Assembly: GCA_036961205.1 (NCBI GenBank)
Contig: JBALVI010000002.1
Span: 124,001-188,000, forward strand
Direction: 5' to 3'
From: CALJFL01 sp036961205
GTDB taxonomy: Bacteria > Pseudomonadota > Gammaproteobacteria > Pseudomonadales > Halieaceae
Length of the DNA stretch: 64,000 nt
The position numbers and the translations under genes were made by a program. Shown here piece after piece: positions 34,930 to 44,157 of the stretch (position 1 is its first letter; each line of letters opens with the position of its first letter). The notes under the pieces were generated by a model. The model saw only the letters and a list, made by a program, of their open reading frames with translations, searched no databases and was not told the DNA's origin.

Positions 34930-36195
34930 TTATTGTGGTTCCAGCCACTGGGCCAATCGTATACCGCTAAACTGCCAGCGATCCTGGGGGTAAAAGAAGT
35001 TCCTGTAGCTTGGCCTCAGCTGCTCTGCCTTCGATACGCAGGAACCGCCGCGTAGGACGACCTGGTTACTCATAAATTTTCCGTTGTACTCGCCAATCGC
35101 GCCAGCGTTTGGGGCAAAACCGGGGTATGGACTATAGGCGCTTTGAGTCCACTGCCAGCAATGATTATAGAGCTGCTTCAAACCGTCGGCCTCTGCAGGC
35201 GGAGTCGGATGTAGGCAGCCATCGTCGAAACCCCCAGTGGATGCCGGCTGCTCGGCGGCGGCCAACTCCCACTCTTGCTCTGTAGGCAATCTTGCTCCCG
35301 CCCACCGTGCGTAGGCGTCGGCCTCATAGGCACTCACATGGCAAACCGGGCTGTTCTGCGAGCGAGGCTGAAGCCCATGGAGCGTATACTCCAGCGATTG
35401 GCCCTCGCGCTCCCGCCAATATAGCGGGCTGGTCCAGTTATTATTCTGGACGCATGCCCAGCCATCAGCCAGCCAGAGTTCGGGGCGTTGATAGCCTCCA
35501 TCTTCCACAAATTGCCTGTACTCGCCATTGGTAACCAAGCGATCTGCCAGGGCAAAGGCCTTTAGGAAACTCTGGTGACGAGGTAGTTCATTATCAAAGC
35601 AGAACCCTTCACCATCAAAGCCTACCTCAATCAGGCCGCCGGCAAATTCCAGCCAACGGACAGGACTGATCATTGGGGATTCAGGGGCACTGGCGGCGCG
35701 GTAAGCCGGAGACAGCGGATTTATCGAAAGAGAGTATTTCAGATCGGTGAAAAACAACTCCTGGTGTTGGCGCTCGTGCTCTATGCCTAGCACCGTTCGC
35801 TCCAATATCTGTTGTCGTTGTGCATGATTTTCGATCGCCAGCAGCGCCGTCATTGCCGCGTCCACCTGCCCTCGATATGCAACCACATCCGCGACCGTTG
35901 GCCGTGACAGCAAGCCACGCTGATGCCGGGGAAACTGCTCGCCAATCCCATTGTAGTAGGAGTTGAAAAGCACCTCATAATGCGCGTTTACCGGCACGTA
36001 GCCTGGCGCAAAGGGCTTGAGGATAAAGGTTTCGAAAAACCAGCTGGTATGTGCAAGATGCCATTTTGGTGGGCTAGTAAAGGCCTCGGCTTGCAGCGAG
36101 TAGTCTTCGTTTTCAAGCGGAGCACAAATTTCGAGCGACTGCTCCCGCGTCATCTGGAATTGTTGTTGCATAGAATGTTGATTTGAATTTTTCAT
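34930..36195 (-). CDS. egtB: Ergothioneine sulfoxide synthase (iron-dependent)
   Basis: A 421-residue enzyme joining hercynine to cysteine or gamma-glutamylcysteine with O2. An N-terminal DinB-like domain supplies histidines for iron (WHLAHTSWFFE near 45, GIEHERQHQE with His140 and His144). A C-terminal FGE-sulfatase domain contains RLPTEQEWELAAAE and VLRGGSCVS. Other Met codons occur at residues 9 and 15 and no strong ribosome site helps choose. It lies 50 bp behind the fused transporter gene and 23 bp before egtD. EgtC and EgtE homologues are not seen, as in other two-gene ergothioneine loci. Confidence 0.92.
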   Translation of the reverse strand: MKNSNQHSMQQQFQMTREQSLEICAPLENEDYSLQAEAFTSPPKWHLAHTSWFFETFILKPFAPGYVPVNAHYEVLFNSYYNGIGEQFPRHQRGLLSRPTVADVVAYRGQVDAAMTALLAIENHAQRQQILERTVLGIEHERQHQELFFTDLKYSLSINPLSPAYRAASAPESPMISPVRWLEFAGGLIEVGFDGEGFCFDNELPRHQSFLKAFALADRLVTNGEYRQFVEDGGYQRPELWLADGWACVQNNNWTSPLYWREREGQSLEYTLHGLQPRSQNSPVCHVSAYEADAYARWAGARLPTEQEWELAAAEQPASTGGFDDGCLHPTPPAEADGLKQLYNHCWQWTQSAYSPYPGFAPNAGAIGEYNGKFMSNQVVLRGGSCVSKAEQLRPSYRNFFYPQDRWQFSGIRLAQWLEPQ

Positions 36196-36245
36196 AGAGT
36201 GCGCGAAGCCTACCAGCTTTTGGTGAACGATTCATTTCGCTGGGG

Positions 36246-37754
36246 TTATTCTCGCAAATGTGCGGGAATTGTCGCCCTCTCCAACCATTCAAAAAGCAGC
36301 TCCACAAGCACCGCCAGAGCCGCTGCGGGAATCGCTCCTTCCAGAATCAGCTTATGGTCGTTCAGCGTCAGTCCAGTAATAATCGGCTCGCCCAGGCCAC
36401 CTGCACCTACAAAGGCGGCAAGCGTGGCAGTACCAATGCTGATAATTGCAGCGGTTTTAACACCCGCCATTAGCGTTGGCATAGCCAGCGGTAGTTCCAC
36501 TTTCAATAATTGCTGGTTAGCCGTCAGGCCCATACCTGTTGCCACTTCCTTCAGTAGAGGGTCCACATTGAAAATACCGATCAGGGTATTGCGAACAATC
36601 GGCAGCAAGGAATACAAAAAGAGCGCCAGAATAGCCGGTACCTGACCAAGGCCCACCAGAGGCACCAACAGAGCTAACAGGGCCAGCGCCGGTATTGTTT
36701 GAATCAGGCCGGTGATGTAAAGAAGGCTTCGGGCAAGGCGCTCAAATCGGGAGAGAAACAACGCCAGAGGCAGCGCCGTAAGACAGGCCAGAATGAGAGC
36801 GACCGAGGTCAGCTTCAGGTGGACACCGGTATTGCGAAGAATTCGTGATACCCGACTGGGGGCACTTGAAACGGCATCAGCGACCAGGCCACTATCACGA
36901 AGGAAGTCCGCAGCAACCCCCGCCGGCGACTCCTTGTCTATAGCGACTCGACGGTTCAGCGCACGCATAGTTTCTTCGTCGAGGCGCTGCTCAAGCTGCA
37001 GCAGCAACTCGACTACCTTGGGAGGTAAATCATCACGCAGCAGGAGGCCGGCCTCGTAGCGCGGGAAATAGCCCTGATCATCCGCCAGGATGGTCAGATC
37101 GTAGACGTCCAACTCTCCATCGGTGGTGTACGCGTCGGTGATATCCAGTTGCCCATTGGCTATAGCGGGATAGGCGAGCGCATGCTCAATACCCACAGGC
37201 CGTTGCGGCAGGCGATACACTTTTTGCAATTCAGGCCAGCCATCACCACGATTGAGAAACTCCAGAGAAAAACCGATCTGTAAATCGTCGTGGCTCGCCA
37301 AATCACTGATGCGTGAGATACCTCGAGTAGCCGCCGTTTTTGTATCAAGCACGAGTGCGTAACTGTTATTGAAGCCCAGGTTCACCCCCAGCGTAAGACC
37401 CATTGCGGCAAGTTCTGCGTCCAGACCGCTGCGGCTTAGATTCGGCTTTCCCAGTACCGCCTGAATGAGAGTCCCGGTATATTCCGGGTACACATCAATG
37501 GCGCCAGTTCGAAGGGCCTCAAACGCGATCATGGTGCCGCCAAGACCCAGTTTGTGCTCAGCCGTTATGCCGTTGCCTTGCAACAACTGTGTTGCGATTT
37601 CAGCCAGAACATAACTCTCGCTGAATGTCTTTGAGGCTATGCGTATTGGCTCGGAAGTAGCAGATGCCGAAGCGGTTGCAACGGCCATCAACAAAGACAG
37701 CAACAGGGCCGCAGATCGCCTGACCGCAGTCATCAAACAAGCCCGGAAAATCAT
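36246..37754 (-). CDS. Fused substrate-binding protein/permease of OpuC-EgtU type
   Basis: A 502-residue fusion. Residues 1-31 are a signal, ~36-290 an OpuAC-type binding domain (RIASKTFSESYVLAEI, VYPEYTGT near 89, ITDAYTTDGELDVYDL), and ~310-495 a permease with six hydrophobic segments and the EAA-like loop KEVATGMGLTANQQ. OpuC relatives take up betaines; EgtU of pneumococcus is a similar fusion that imports ergothioneine, but with the permease first. Here the binding domain comes first. The ATGA overlap with the upstream ATPase gene and the position before egtB-egtD make a trimethylated histidine compound a good candidate substrate. Confidence 0.85.
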   Translation of the reverse strand: MIFRACLMTAVRRSAALLLSLLMAVATASASATSEPIRIASKTFSESYVLAEIATQLLQGNGITAEHKLGLGGTMIAFEALRTGAIDVYPEYTGTLIQAVLGKPNLSRSGLDAELAAMGLTLGVNLGFNNSYALVLDTKTAATRGISRISDLASHDDLQIGFSLEFLNRGDGWPELQKVYRLPQRPVGIEHALAYPAIANGQLDITDAYTTDGELDVYDLTILADDQGYFPRYEAGLLLRDDLPPKVVELLLQLEQRLDEETMRALNRRVAIDKESPAGVAADFLRDSGLVADAVSSAPSRVSRILRNTGVHLKLTSVALILACLTALPLALFLSRFERLARSLLYITGLIQTIPALALLALLVPLVGLGQVPAILALFLYSLLPIVRNTLIGIFNVDPLLKEVATGMGLTANQQLLKVELPLAMPTLMAGVKTAAIISIGTATLAAFVGAGGLGEPIITGLTLNDHKLILEGAIPAAALAVLVELLFEWLERATIPAHLRE

Positions 37755-38491
37755 TCAAGCTCACCAGGTAGCATGGCGTGCAGTAGATCCTCTGGTGCGC
37801 TATCCGGGTTGGCTTCCAGCAAGATCTGCTTATCGAGCTGCTGGACTACCTGGCCATTGTCCATTACCACTATGGTATCGGCCAGTAGCATCGCCTCGCG
37901 CATATCGTGGGTTACCAACAGGGCGGTACTTGGCTCCGCCTGATGTAATTCCAGAACCTGTTGGTGAATACCTTTGCGAGTTATCGGATCCAGTGCCGCA
38001 AAGGGTTCATCCAGCAACAGTATCTCAGGCCTTAGCATCATCGCGCGGCATAGCCCGACACGTTGCTGCTGACCGCCGCTCAGTTGATGCGGATACTTGT
38101 CCAACATGGGGCGGGATAGCCGGGTCAGCGAAAGAAGTTCCTCCAGGCGCTGTTCGATCTGTGCTTCCGGCCACGCTTCCAGTTTTGCCAATAAGCATAT
38201 ATTGGCACCGGCGCTTAGGTGTGGAAACAGGCCATTGCCCTGAACCGCGTAACCAATGCGTCTGCGAAAAACAGGCAGGTTCCCATAGTCAATGGCTTCA
38301 CCAAAAACGCGCACTTCACCCGCATCGGGTCGCACCAGACCATTGCACATTTTAAGCAACGTAGACTTGCCACAGCCACTGCGACCAATCAACGCCGTGA
38401 TTTGATGACGTTTAAACTGCAGAGTGACATCAGTCAACGCTGCCGCGCCCGGGTATTGCTTACCGGCTGATTCCAGAGAGAGTATAGGCAT
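37751..38491 (-). CDS. ABC transporter ATPase, partner of the OpuC/EgtU-like fusion
   Basis: A 246-residue ATPase. Walker A is GRSGCGKST, the signature is LSGGQQQRVGLCRAMM, Walker B is ILLLDEPFAALD, and the switch is LLVTHDM. It belongs to the OpuA/ProV group but lacks the C-terminal CBS pair of osmotically gated members, so osmoregulation is less likely. It is the first gene of the minus-strand set that continues with the fused permease, egtB and egtD. Confidence 0.9.
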   Translation of the reverse strand: MPILSLESAGKQYPGAAALTDVTLQFKRHQITALIGRSGCGKSTLLKMCNGLVRPDAGEVRVFGEAIDYGNLPVFRRRIGYAVQGNGLFPHLSAGANICLLAKLEAWPEAQIEQRLEELLSLTRLSRPMLDKYPHQLSGGQQQRVGLCRAMMLRPEILLLDEPFAALDPITRKGIHQQVLELHQAEPSTALLVTHDMREAMLLADTIVVMDNGQVVQQLDKQILLEANPDSAPEDLLHAMLPGELE

Positions 38492-38555
38492 AGGGACTAT
38501 CTAAACACGGGCACAGAAAAATTGGCAGCTGCAACCCGTGACCAGACGTGTGGGA

Positions 38556-40370
38556 TTACAGTAGTTCGATGAGACAGCTCGAGCACATAACCGTCGCTTT
38601 CGGCTCACTGATGTCCTCAACCATCGCCATCAGGCTCGTCATTCGTCTGGCGAATACATTATAGGAAGTGGATGCCTGAGCGGTGATTCCCCCGGATAGT
38701 TGTCGCAGCAGGGCCATCACTGGCGATACCTCTTGCACCACATAATGCGTCTTATATTCCTGCAAACTAGCCAACTGGGCAGCGTGTGCTATCGCCTCTT
38801 CCATAGTGCCCAGCTTATCAATCAGGCCCCTCTCCAGAGCATCCGGCGCGAGCCACACCCGCCCTCCGGCGATAGAGCGGATATAGTCGGGATCCCGGTT
38901 GCGACTGGCTGCGACCAAACCGATGAACTGTTCATACGCACTATTTGCCCAGCGGGCAAAAATCGCATCAAGCTTTTCGTTTACACCTTTATATACACCC
39001 CAACCGGCGTTCTCGCTGGTGGTTACACCATCGAAATTAACTCCGACATATGCAAATACATTTTCCAATGTGGGGAAGGCAACTGCAACGCCGATAGAAC
39101 CCGTGATGGTTGTTGGCTCGGCATATATTGTATCGGCGGGGGTACTTATCCAGACCCCGCCCGACGCGGCCACATCCCCCATAGAAACCACTACTGGTAT
39201 GCCCTTGAGCTTTGCGGCAACCAACTCATCGCGAATGATATCGCTGCCAATAATAGAACCACCGGGGCTATTAACCCGCAGTACAATTGCTTTCGTGGTG
39301 TCGTTTTCATGGGCCCGGCGAATGAGCGGGGCAATGTCATCAGAGCCGGCCACCCCTGGCCCCCCTTCCCCATGTGCGATTCCGCCTTGGACAAACACTA
39401 CAGCGACAGCATCTTCTGACTCAACTTCTTCCGGTTCAATTTGCGAGAAATACTCGGACCAGTAAATATGAGGATACGTTTCTACAGCTTCGTCGTCGGA
39501 CTTGCCGAACTTCTCTATCATGTGACTACGCAGCTCAGGGAAACTTTTAGTGCCGGAAATCAATCCCTGCTGCTGTGCCCAGGCCAGCCCATCGTAGGAA
39601 CCCTCATTGATCATGGGCACGCTATATTGATCGGCCAATTGCTGGAATATCTCTGGCTCGACATCTCGGGCTTGGGCCATACGTGATTTAAGTGTGGCCC
39701 AAACAGGTCCGTAGAGCGCCTCGCGCTGAAGTCGGTCGGGTTCAGACATGTCCGATCGGGTAAAGCCTTCCACAGCAGATTTAAACTCGCCCTGACTGTA
39801 GTTGTGAATGGTAATTTTGAGCTTGTCTGTCAACTCACGGGTGTAATCCCGATAGCCACCCACACCATTAACAGCAAGTGCACCGGAAGGGTGGAGGAAT
39901 ATTTCATCGGCCTGGGCGGCCATCAGGTAGGAACCGGTGGTAAGGCTTTCGCTGTAGGCAACGACAGTTTTCCCAGATAAACGAAAGGCAGCCAGCTCGT
40001 CTGAAATTCGCAGCGCGGTGCTGGAGCCGGCAAATTTTGATCCACTGAAATCCACCAGGACGCCAGACAGCCTCTCATCCGCGGCAGCAGCTCGTATCAG
40101 GCGAATCAGGTCGCGGGACTGAATTTGCACCTCATCTGACATAGCAAAAGGGAAACCCAGTTCGCTGGGAAAGACTTCCTGATCCTGGATGATGCCAACG
40201 GGGTTCAAAATCAACACCTTGCCATCTGGATCAACTTTTTCAGGAAGCTTGTTGACGAGATAAATTGCGCCACCCACAAGGTAGACCAAAAAAAGTAATG
40301 TGAAAATGTTCACGGTCCACACTCTAAGACCCGTTAGAAAATTACCCAATTTCTCAAAGAATTTTTTCAA
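38556..40370 (-). CDS. sppA: Signal peptide peptidase A (protease IV)
   Basis: A 604-residue long-form SppA. An N-terminal membrane helix (TLLFLVYLVGGAIYL) precedes two tandem S49 domains. The general-base Lys is in SQGEFKSAVEGFTRS of the first repeat and the nucleophilic Ser in GDVAASGGVWISTPAD of the second, as in the E. coli enzyme. It degrades cleaved signal peptides in the inner membrane. Monocistronic as far as can be seen. Confidence 0.94.
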   Translation of the reverse strand: MKKFFEKLGNFLTGLRVWTVNIFTLLFLVYLVGGAIYLVNKLPEKVDPDGKVLILNPVGIIQDQEVFPSELGFPFAMSDEVQIQSRDLIRLIRAAAADERLSGVLVDFSGSKFAGSSTALRISDELAAFRLSGKTVVAYSESLTTGSYLMAAQADEIFLHPSGALAVNGVGGYRDYTRELTDKLKITIHNYSQGEFKSAVEGFTRSDMSEPDRLQREALYGPVWATLKSRMAQARDVEPEIFQQLADQYSVPMINEGSYDGLAWAQQQGLISGTKSFPELRSHMIEKFGKSDDEAVETYPHIYWSEYFSQIEPEEVESEDAVAVVFVQGGIAHGEGGPGVAGSDDIAPLIRRAHENDTTKAIVLRVNSPGGSIIGSDIIRDELVAAKLKGIPVVVSMGDVAASGGVWISTPADTIYAEPTTITGSIGVAVAFPTLENVFAYVGVNFDGVTTSENAGWGVYKGVNEKLDAIFARWANSAYEQFIGLVAASRNRDPDYIRSIAGGRVWLAPDALERGLIDKLGTMEEAIAHAAQLASLQEYKTHYVVQEVSPVMALLRQLSGGITAQASTSYNVFARRMTSLMAMVEDISEPKATVMCSSCLIELL

Positions 40371-40496
40371 AGTCCATTCTCCCGATATAACGCAACAGCG
40401 AAGTATAATTGATTTGGAGCTGGCATGGTTCGGCGTTTATCGCAAATTCGTCACGGCTGAACGCACAATCAGCTGTATCCAGGCGAAAGTACGTGT

Positions 40497-41804
40497 CTAG
40501 TCTAAAAGTCGGTATCTTCGCACCAGGCCTGTGATGTCCCTGGGTTCCCCATCGCTAAAGCTGGGGCGAATATGCGTATCCCGCAACAGGGATTTTACAC
40601 GGCTTGCTTGACCGGAGAATTCCTCAACCGGGTTTTCAACCACGACATTTTTTACCGTGCCACGAGAGCTCACGTCAAATTTGAGGGTGATAATTCCCAG
40701 CTCGCGTGGTTTTTTCCTTGGATGGGCGCGCCACAAATCCAACGAATCCGGCAACTCGACCGGTTCCGCAAACCATTCCGCCAATAAATCCAATTCCTGG
40801 GCCTCTCGCAGCATGCTTTCCACTATCGCGTACTCTTCGTTGGCCTTCCTGAGGTTTCCATTCCACTGATACCAATCACCAAGTTCACGGTGGAATGTCG
40901 CGACGTCCTTGCTCTCCATATCCGCACCGCGAGCCATCAAATCTTGCATCAACTTACGACCGACCCTCTCGCCGGTTTTCTGCATAACGCCGATACGTTC
41001 GTGAATATAGCCTTCAGAACGGAATTCGGCACCACGCAAAGGACCGGATGGCATACCCACTGCTTGAGCCGTCTCAATGGGATCTTCCCCCAGCAACAGG
41101 TAGAGGTTGAGCATCTGGCTCTTTACCAACTTCCGATACCAGTCGATACGGAAGTCTAGCGCTTCGGCCATCGTATCCAGCATTTCCTGATTTAGCAGAT
41201 AGGCCTGCATAACCCGAGTTTGAGATTGCTGTCTACCGCCGAGTATCACGCCATAGGCGTCGCGTTGCCACTGCAGGTACTCGAGACCCATTTGAACCTT
41301 TTCTTCGGTATAAGGCGGATGCCCCTCACCGTGAATTTCAAAAGAGTAGTGATAGACATCATCCAAAGACTCGGCATCGCCCACTGTGCGATAGACTTCA
41401 ATTAACTTTTCCAACAGCGGGACCTGACGGGCGCTTCGCAAACCGTCATTGATTCGCAGAACATGAAGAGCCCTGCGGTAGGCTTCTATTGACTTGGCAT
41501 ATGCACCACGCTCCTGATAAAGCGCTCCAAGCCCTGCAAGAGGCTCTGCAAGGTTTTCAGAGTAAGGTCCTCCTGCGGTCTCCATCGCCTCAAGTTGATC
41601 TTGATAGGGGTCAGTCGCCCCGCTGTTCAAGCGCATCTCATTTGGATCAGGGGGTAATGGAAATTCTTCCGCGGCTGACTTCAATACACGAACGTACTCT
41701 CTACCAAATAAGGAGGGTAAATGCGCATAGGCTGAACTGCCCGCAGATAGAAGCAGCAGGCCTATAATAATCGCATGAACTGGAGGCATGTAAATCACAG
41801 GCAA
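40497..41804 (-). CDS. Exported TPR protein with TonB C-terminal-like domain
   Basis: A 435-residue protein. A signal peptide (IIIGLLLLSAGSSAYA) is followed by TPR-like helices (LAGLGALYQERGAYAKSIEAYRRAL, LLEKLIEVYRTVGDAESLDDVYHYSFE) and a last ~80 residues like the TonB C-terminal fold (GIITLKFDVSSRGTVKNVVV, IRPSFSDGEP, YRLLD). There is no transmembrane anchor after signal removal and no proline-rich spanner, so it cannot energise receptors like TonB itself. Similar TPR/TonB_C proteins are common in marine gammaproteobacteria and uncharacterised. Confidence 0.8.
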   Translation of the reverse strand: MPVIYMPPVHAIIIGLLLLSAGSSAYAHLPSLFGREYVRVLKSAAEEFPLPPDPNEMRLNSGATDPYQDQLEAMETAGGPYSENLAEPLAGLGALYQERGAYAKSIEAYRRALHVLRINDGLRSARQVPLLEKLIEVYRTVGDAESLDDVYHYSFEIHGEGHPPYTEEKVQMGLEYLQWQRDAYGVILGGRQQSQTRVMQAYLLNQEMLDTMAEALDFRIDWYRKLVKSQMLNLYLLLGEDPIETAQAVGMPSGPLRGAEFRSEGYIHERIGVMQKTGERVGRKLMQDLMARGADMESKDVATFHRELGDWYQWNGNLRKANEEYAIVESMLREAQELDLLAEWFAEPVELPDSLDLWRAHPRKKPRELGIITLKFDVSSRGTVKNVVVENPVEEFSGQASRVKSLLRDTHIRPSFSDGEPRDITGLVRRYRLLD

Positions 41805-41832
41805 TACATCAAATTATCGTTTGACCAAAACT

Positions 41833-42645
41833 TCAGTCGGCCCTCTCGACGCTGACCTGCATCCCTGTAGGCAGCAACAGCGGCCCGTATTGATTGTAGA
41901 TAGCAACATCGGCGGCGTCTCTTCCCCTGGCGACAACAATGCGCCCCCCGGGTGAGTCAGATGCGGGATCAAAGGTATACCATTGCCCACCGACGAAGGC
42001 TTCAAACCAGGCGTGATTATCCATGGGCTCCAGACCCTGCAGGTAACCCACAGCCAACCTTGCTGGAATACACAGAGCACGACAGAGCGAAATCGAAAGC
42101 TGTGCCAAATCTCTGCATACCCCCTCACCCCGGGAATTGACCTCCGTCGACGATACCGGGTAAGTACTGCTTAATGGAACATTCCTAATATGGCTCTGTA
42201 CCCAGTGCCTGATGGCCTCGACCTGCTCGTAGCCGGAGGACATGCCAACCACAATTTCCTGCGCCATATCGCCAAACCGGTCTGACTCACAAAAGCGGCT
42301 GGGCAAAAGATAGACAAGGGTTGAATCGGGAAGGTTTGGCACCTCAACAAAAGGGGCATTGGAGGTTGGTATTGCCTGTTGTCTGACAATGGCATCAATC
42401 GAAGATACAAGCTCGAATTTCCCCACAGGCGCAAGCAGGCGCTGACACAGGTTACCGAAGGCATCGCTAAACTCATGCACGGGTACGGCCGGATCCAGTT
42501 CAAACGTTTCCGCCGTGATCTGTTGATTCACATTGCTTTGTGGGCGCAGCATAAACACCATGGGCGTAGCTATTTCAGCCTCAAAACTGAGGCCGCATCT
42601 GGCTCGCAGTCGGACCTCCTCCGTGGGCATCAGTTCAGATATCAC
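41833..42645 (-). CDS. Transglutaminase-like cysteine peptidase family protein
   Basis: A 270-residue protein. An N-terminal beta domain as in Bacterial_Transglu_N proteins precedes the catalytic region: Cys in GEGVCRDLAQLSISLCRAL, His in DNHAWFEAFV and Asp in TFDPASD. It starts with a GTG that overlaps the haemoglobin stop (GTGA); an ATG five codons in (42630) is the alternative. Members often cleave or crosslink peptides, but the substrate is unknown. It is translationally coupled to the truncated haemoglobin gene. Confidence 0.88.
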   Translation of the reverse strand: MISELMPTEEVRLRARCGLSFEAEIATPMVFMLRPQSNVNQQITAETFELDPAVPVHEFSDAFGNLCQRLLAPVGKFELVSSIDAIVRQQAIPTSNAPFVEVPNLPDSTLVYLLPSRFCESDRFGDMAQEIVVGMSSGYEQVEAIRHWVQSHIRNVPLSSTYPVSSTEVNSRGEGVCRDLAQLSISLCRALCIPARLAVGYLQGLEPMDNHAWFEAFVGGQWYTFDPASDSPGGRIVVARGRDAADVAIYNQYGPLLLPTGMQVSVERAD

Positions 42646-43094
42646 CCGGCCACCTCATCCACCGGGGTAATATTTCGCGCACAGATCGCTCTGATACGCT
42701 CAGCAGGCTTGGCCAGCTGTGGTAGCAGATAAGTGCGAAAGTCTTCGGGGTAGTCACGTTGTATCAGCGCCAGTTCCATGCAGGACAACCATTGATCGAC
42801 ATGTTGTGCGGTAATTGCCAAGTGAGCGTGTACGCCCGGGATACTGATAGCGCCATATTTCTCGCTATATAGCCGTGGGCCACCCGACCAGGCGCACAGG
42901 AAGCGGGCAAGCTTGTCTCTGGACAAATCACGGGTAGGTGGATGCATATTCCAAACATCACGGAACCGTGCATCGTGTTCCATAATGTCATAGAAGGTAT
43001 CCACTATTGCCCGAATTCCCGACTCGCCTCCCGCGGCGCGAAAGGTGCTATCGCCGTTGCCATAAACTTGTTTGGGTTCTGTGAGCTCTTTCAT
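42642..43094 (-). CDS. Group II truncated haemoglobin
   Basis: A 150-residue globin of the trHbO type. AIVDTFYDIMEHD opens helix B, WSGGPRLYSEKYG marks the E-F region, and HAHLAI (His91) is the proximal-His segment, followed by HVDQWLSCMELAL. Such globins bind O2 or NO and help with oxygen supply or nitrosative stress. It overlaps the following transglutaminase-like gene by four bases. Confidence 0.9.
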   Translation of the reverse strand: MKELTEPKQVYGNGDSTFRAAGGESGIRAIVDTFYDIMEHDARFRDVWNMHPPTRDLSRDKLARFLCAWSGGPRLYSEKYGAISIPGVHAHLAITAQHVDQWLSCMELALIQRDYPEDFRTYLLPQLAKPAERIRAICARNITPVDEVAG

Positions 43095-43117
43095 TGCTAA
43101 TTCTCTAAAAAACGGGT

Positions 43118-44080
43118 CTAGCGGATCGCGATAGGATTGATCACCATCTGTACCGCTCCTTCGAATTTGGGAACACCGAGTACAAATAGAAATTCAGAAA
43201 CACCGTCGCGTGCTAGCTCAGCGGTCTGAATATTCTCAAGGACGTAAACGCCGTTTTTTGCCAATAGTATTGCATGGCTGGGAAACAGCTGTTCCGGATC
43301 AGGATTGGGCACGGCATCAAGTCCCCAGGTGTCGGCACCGACGGCAACCACGTTCAGCCCCGCCAGATAAATTGCTCCACCAATGTCCAGACCAGGCTCG
43401 CCGCTCATAAATCGCTGCGGGTCAGAACTCGCCAACTGCTGCCAGCCGGTGTGAAATATCACCACATCGCCAGCGCCAATGTTGATACCCTGAGCCTTGG
43501 CGGCCCCCTTTATTTCTGCTTCATTAAAGGGTGTGCCTATGGCGACCATGCCATCAGCGCCCAGGTATTTAACCATATCCAGCAATACCCCACGGGTAAC
43601 TATTGCCGGAATCTCATGGGTGCCATATTTTTTTGCGCCGGTAGGTGAAAACAATTCGGCGGCAGTTGCGCCGTTGTAATAGTGGTGATTTATACCGAAA
43701 TGAGCGAAGCCGTCAATTTGCGTACCAATGCCCAGCCAGGTGGCGAGATAATCGTCATGGGAGGTTGCCTTGGATTTGCCCAAAGGAGGCACATTTTCCG
43801 CGCCGTGAGGGTACATAATCATGCTGAAACTTCGGTGCCCGTAAGCAGGAGTATCAGCGCCCGTCACCCCACCCAACTGATACGTCTTGCCCGTCGTAAC
43901 CAGGCTGGCAGCCGCTAGCACGGCCTCGGGGCTAAGGTTATTGGCTGCGCCGATCGTATCATCGGCACCATACTTTGACGGATACCAATCGTCTTGCGCC
44001 GCTACAGACAGACTGCCCGCAAATGCAATAGTGGCCAATCCGAGAACTACTGCGCGTTTTATACAAGCCAAGTAAATCAT
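43118..44080 (-). CDS. Exported cyclase-family protein (kynurenine formamidase-like fold)
   Basis: A 320-residue protein with a clear signal peptide (LGLATIAFAGSLSVAAQ) and the cyclase fold of PF04199. The metal motif HxGTHxDxxxH of kynurenine formamidase reads LGIGTQIDGFAH, so two of the usual metal ligands are Gly and Gln. This matches the large GTQxD subgroup, whose reactions are poorly known. VVIFHTGWQQL and the C-terminal LENIQTAEL segment are conserved. It stands between haemoglobin and the hydroxyacid dehydrogenase on the same strand. Confidence 0.85.
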   Translation of the reverse strand: MIYLACIKRAVVLGLATIAFAGSLSVAAQDDWYPSKYGADDTIGAANNLSPEAVLAAASLVTTGKTYQLGGVTGADTPAYGHRSFSMIMYPHGAENVPPLGKSKATSHDDYLATWLGIGTQIDGFAHFGINHHYYNGATAAELFSPTGAKKYGTHEIPAIVTRGVLLDMVKYLGADGMVAIGTPFNEAEIKGAAKAQGINIGAGDVVIFHTGWQQLASSDPQRFMSGEPGLDIGGAIYLAGLNVVAVGADTWGLDAVPNPDPEQLFPSHAILLAKNGVYVLENIQTAELARDGVSEFLFVLGVPKFEGAVQMVINPIAIR

Positions 44081-44157
44081 TGTCGTGTCACATCCTGCTA
44101 AAAGCCTGCACAGATACTAGCCCATATCCGCGCTACAAACGAAGTACATGAGGCGAT

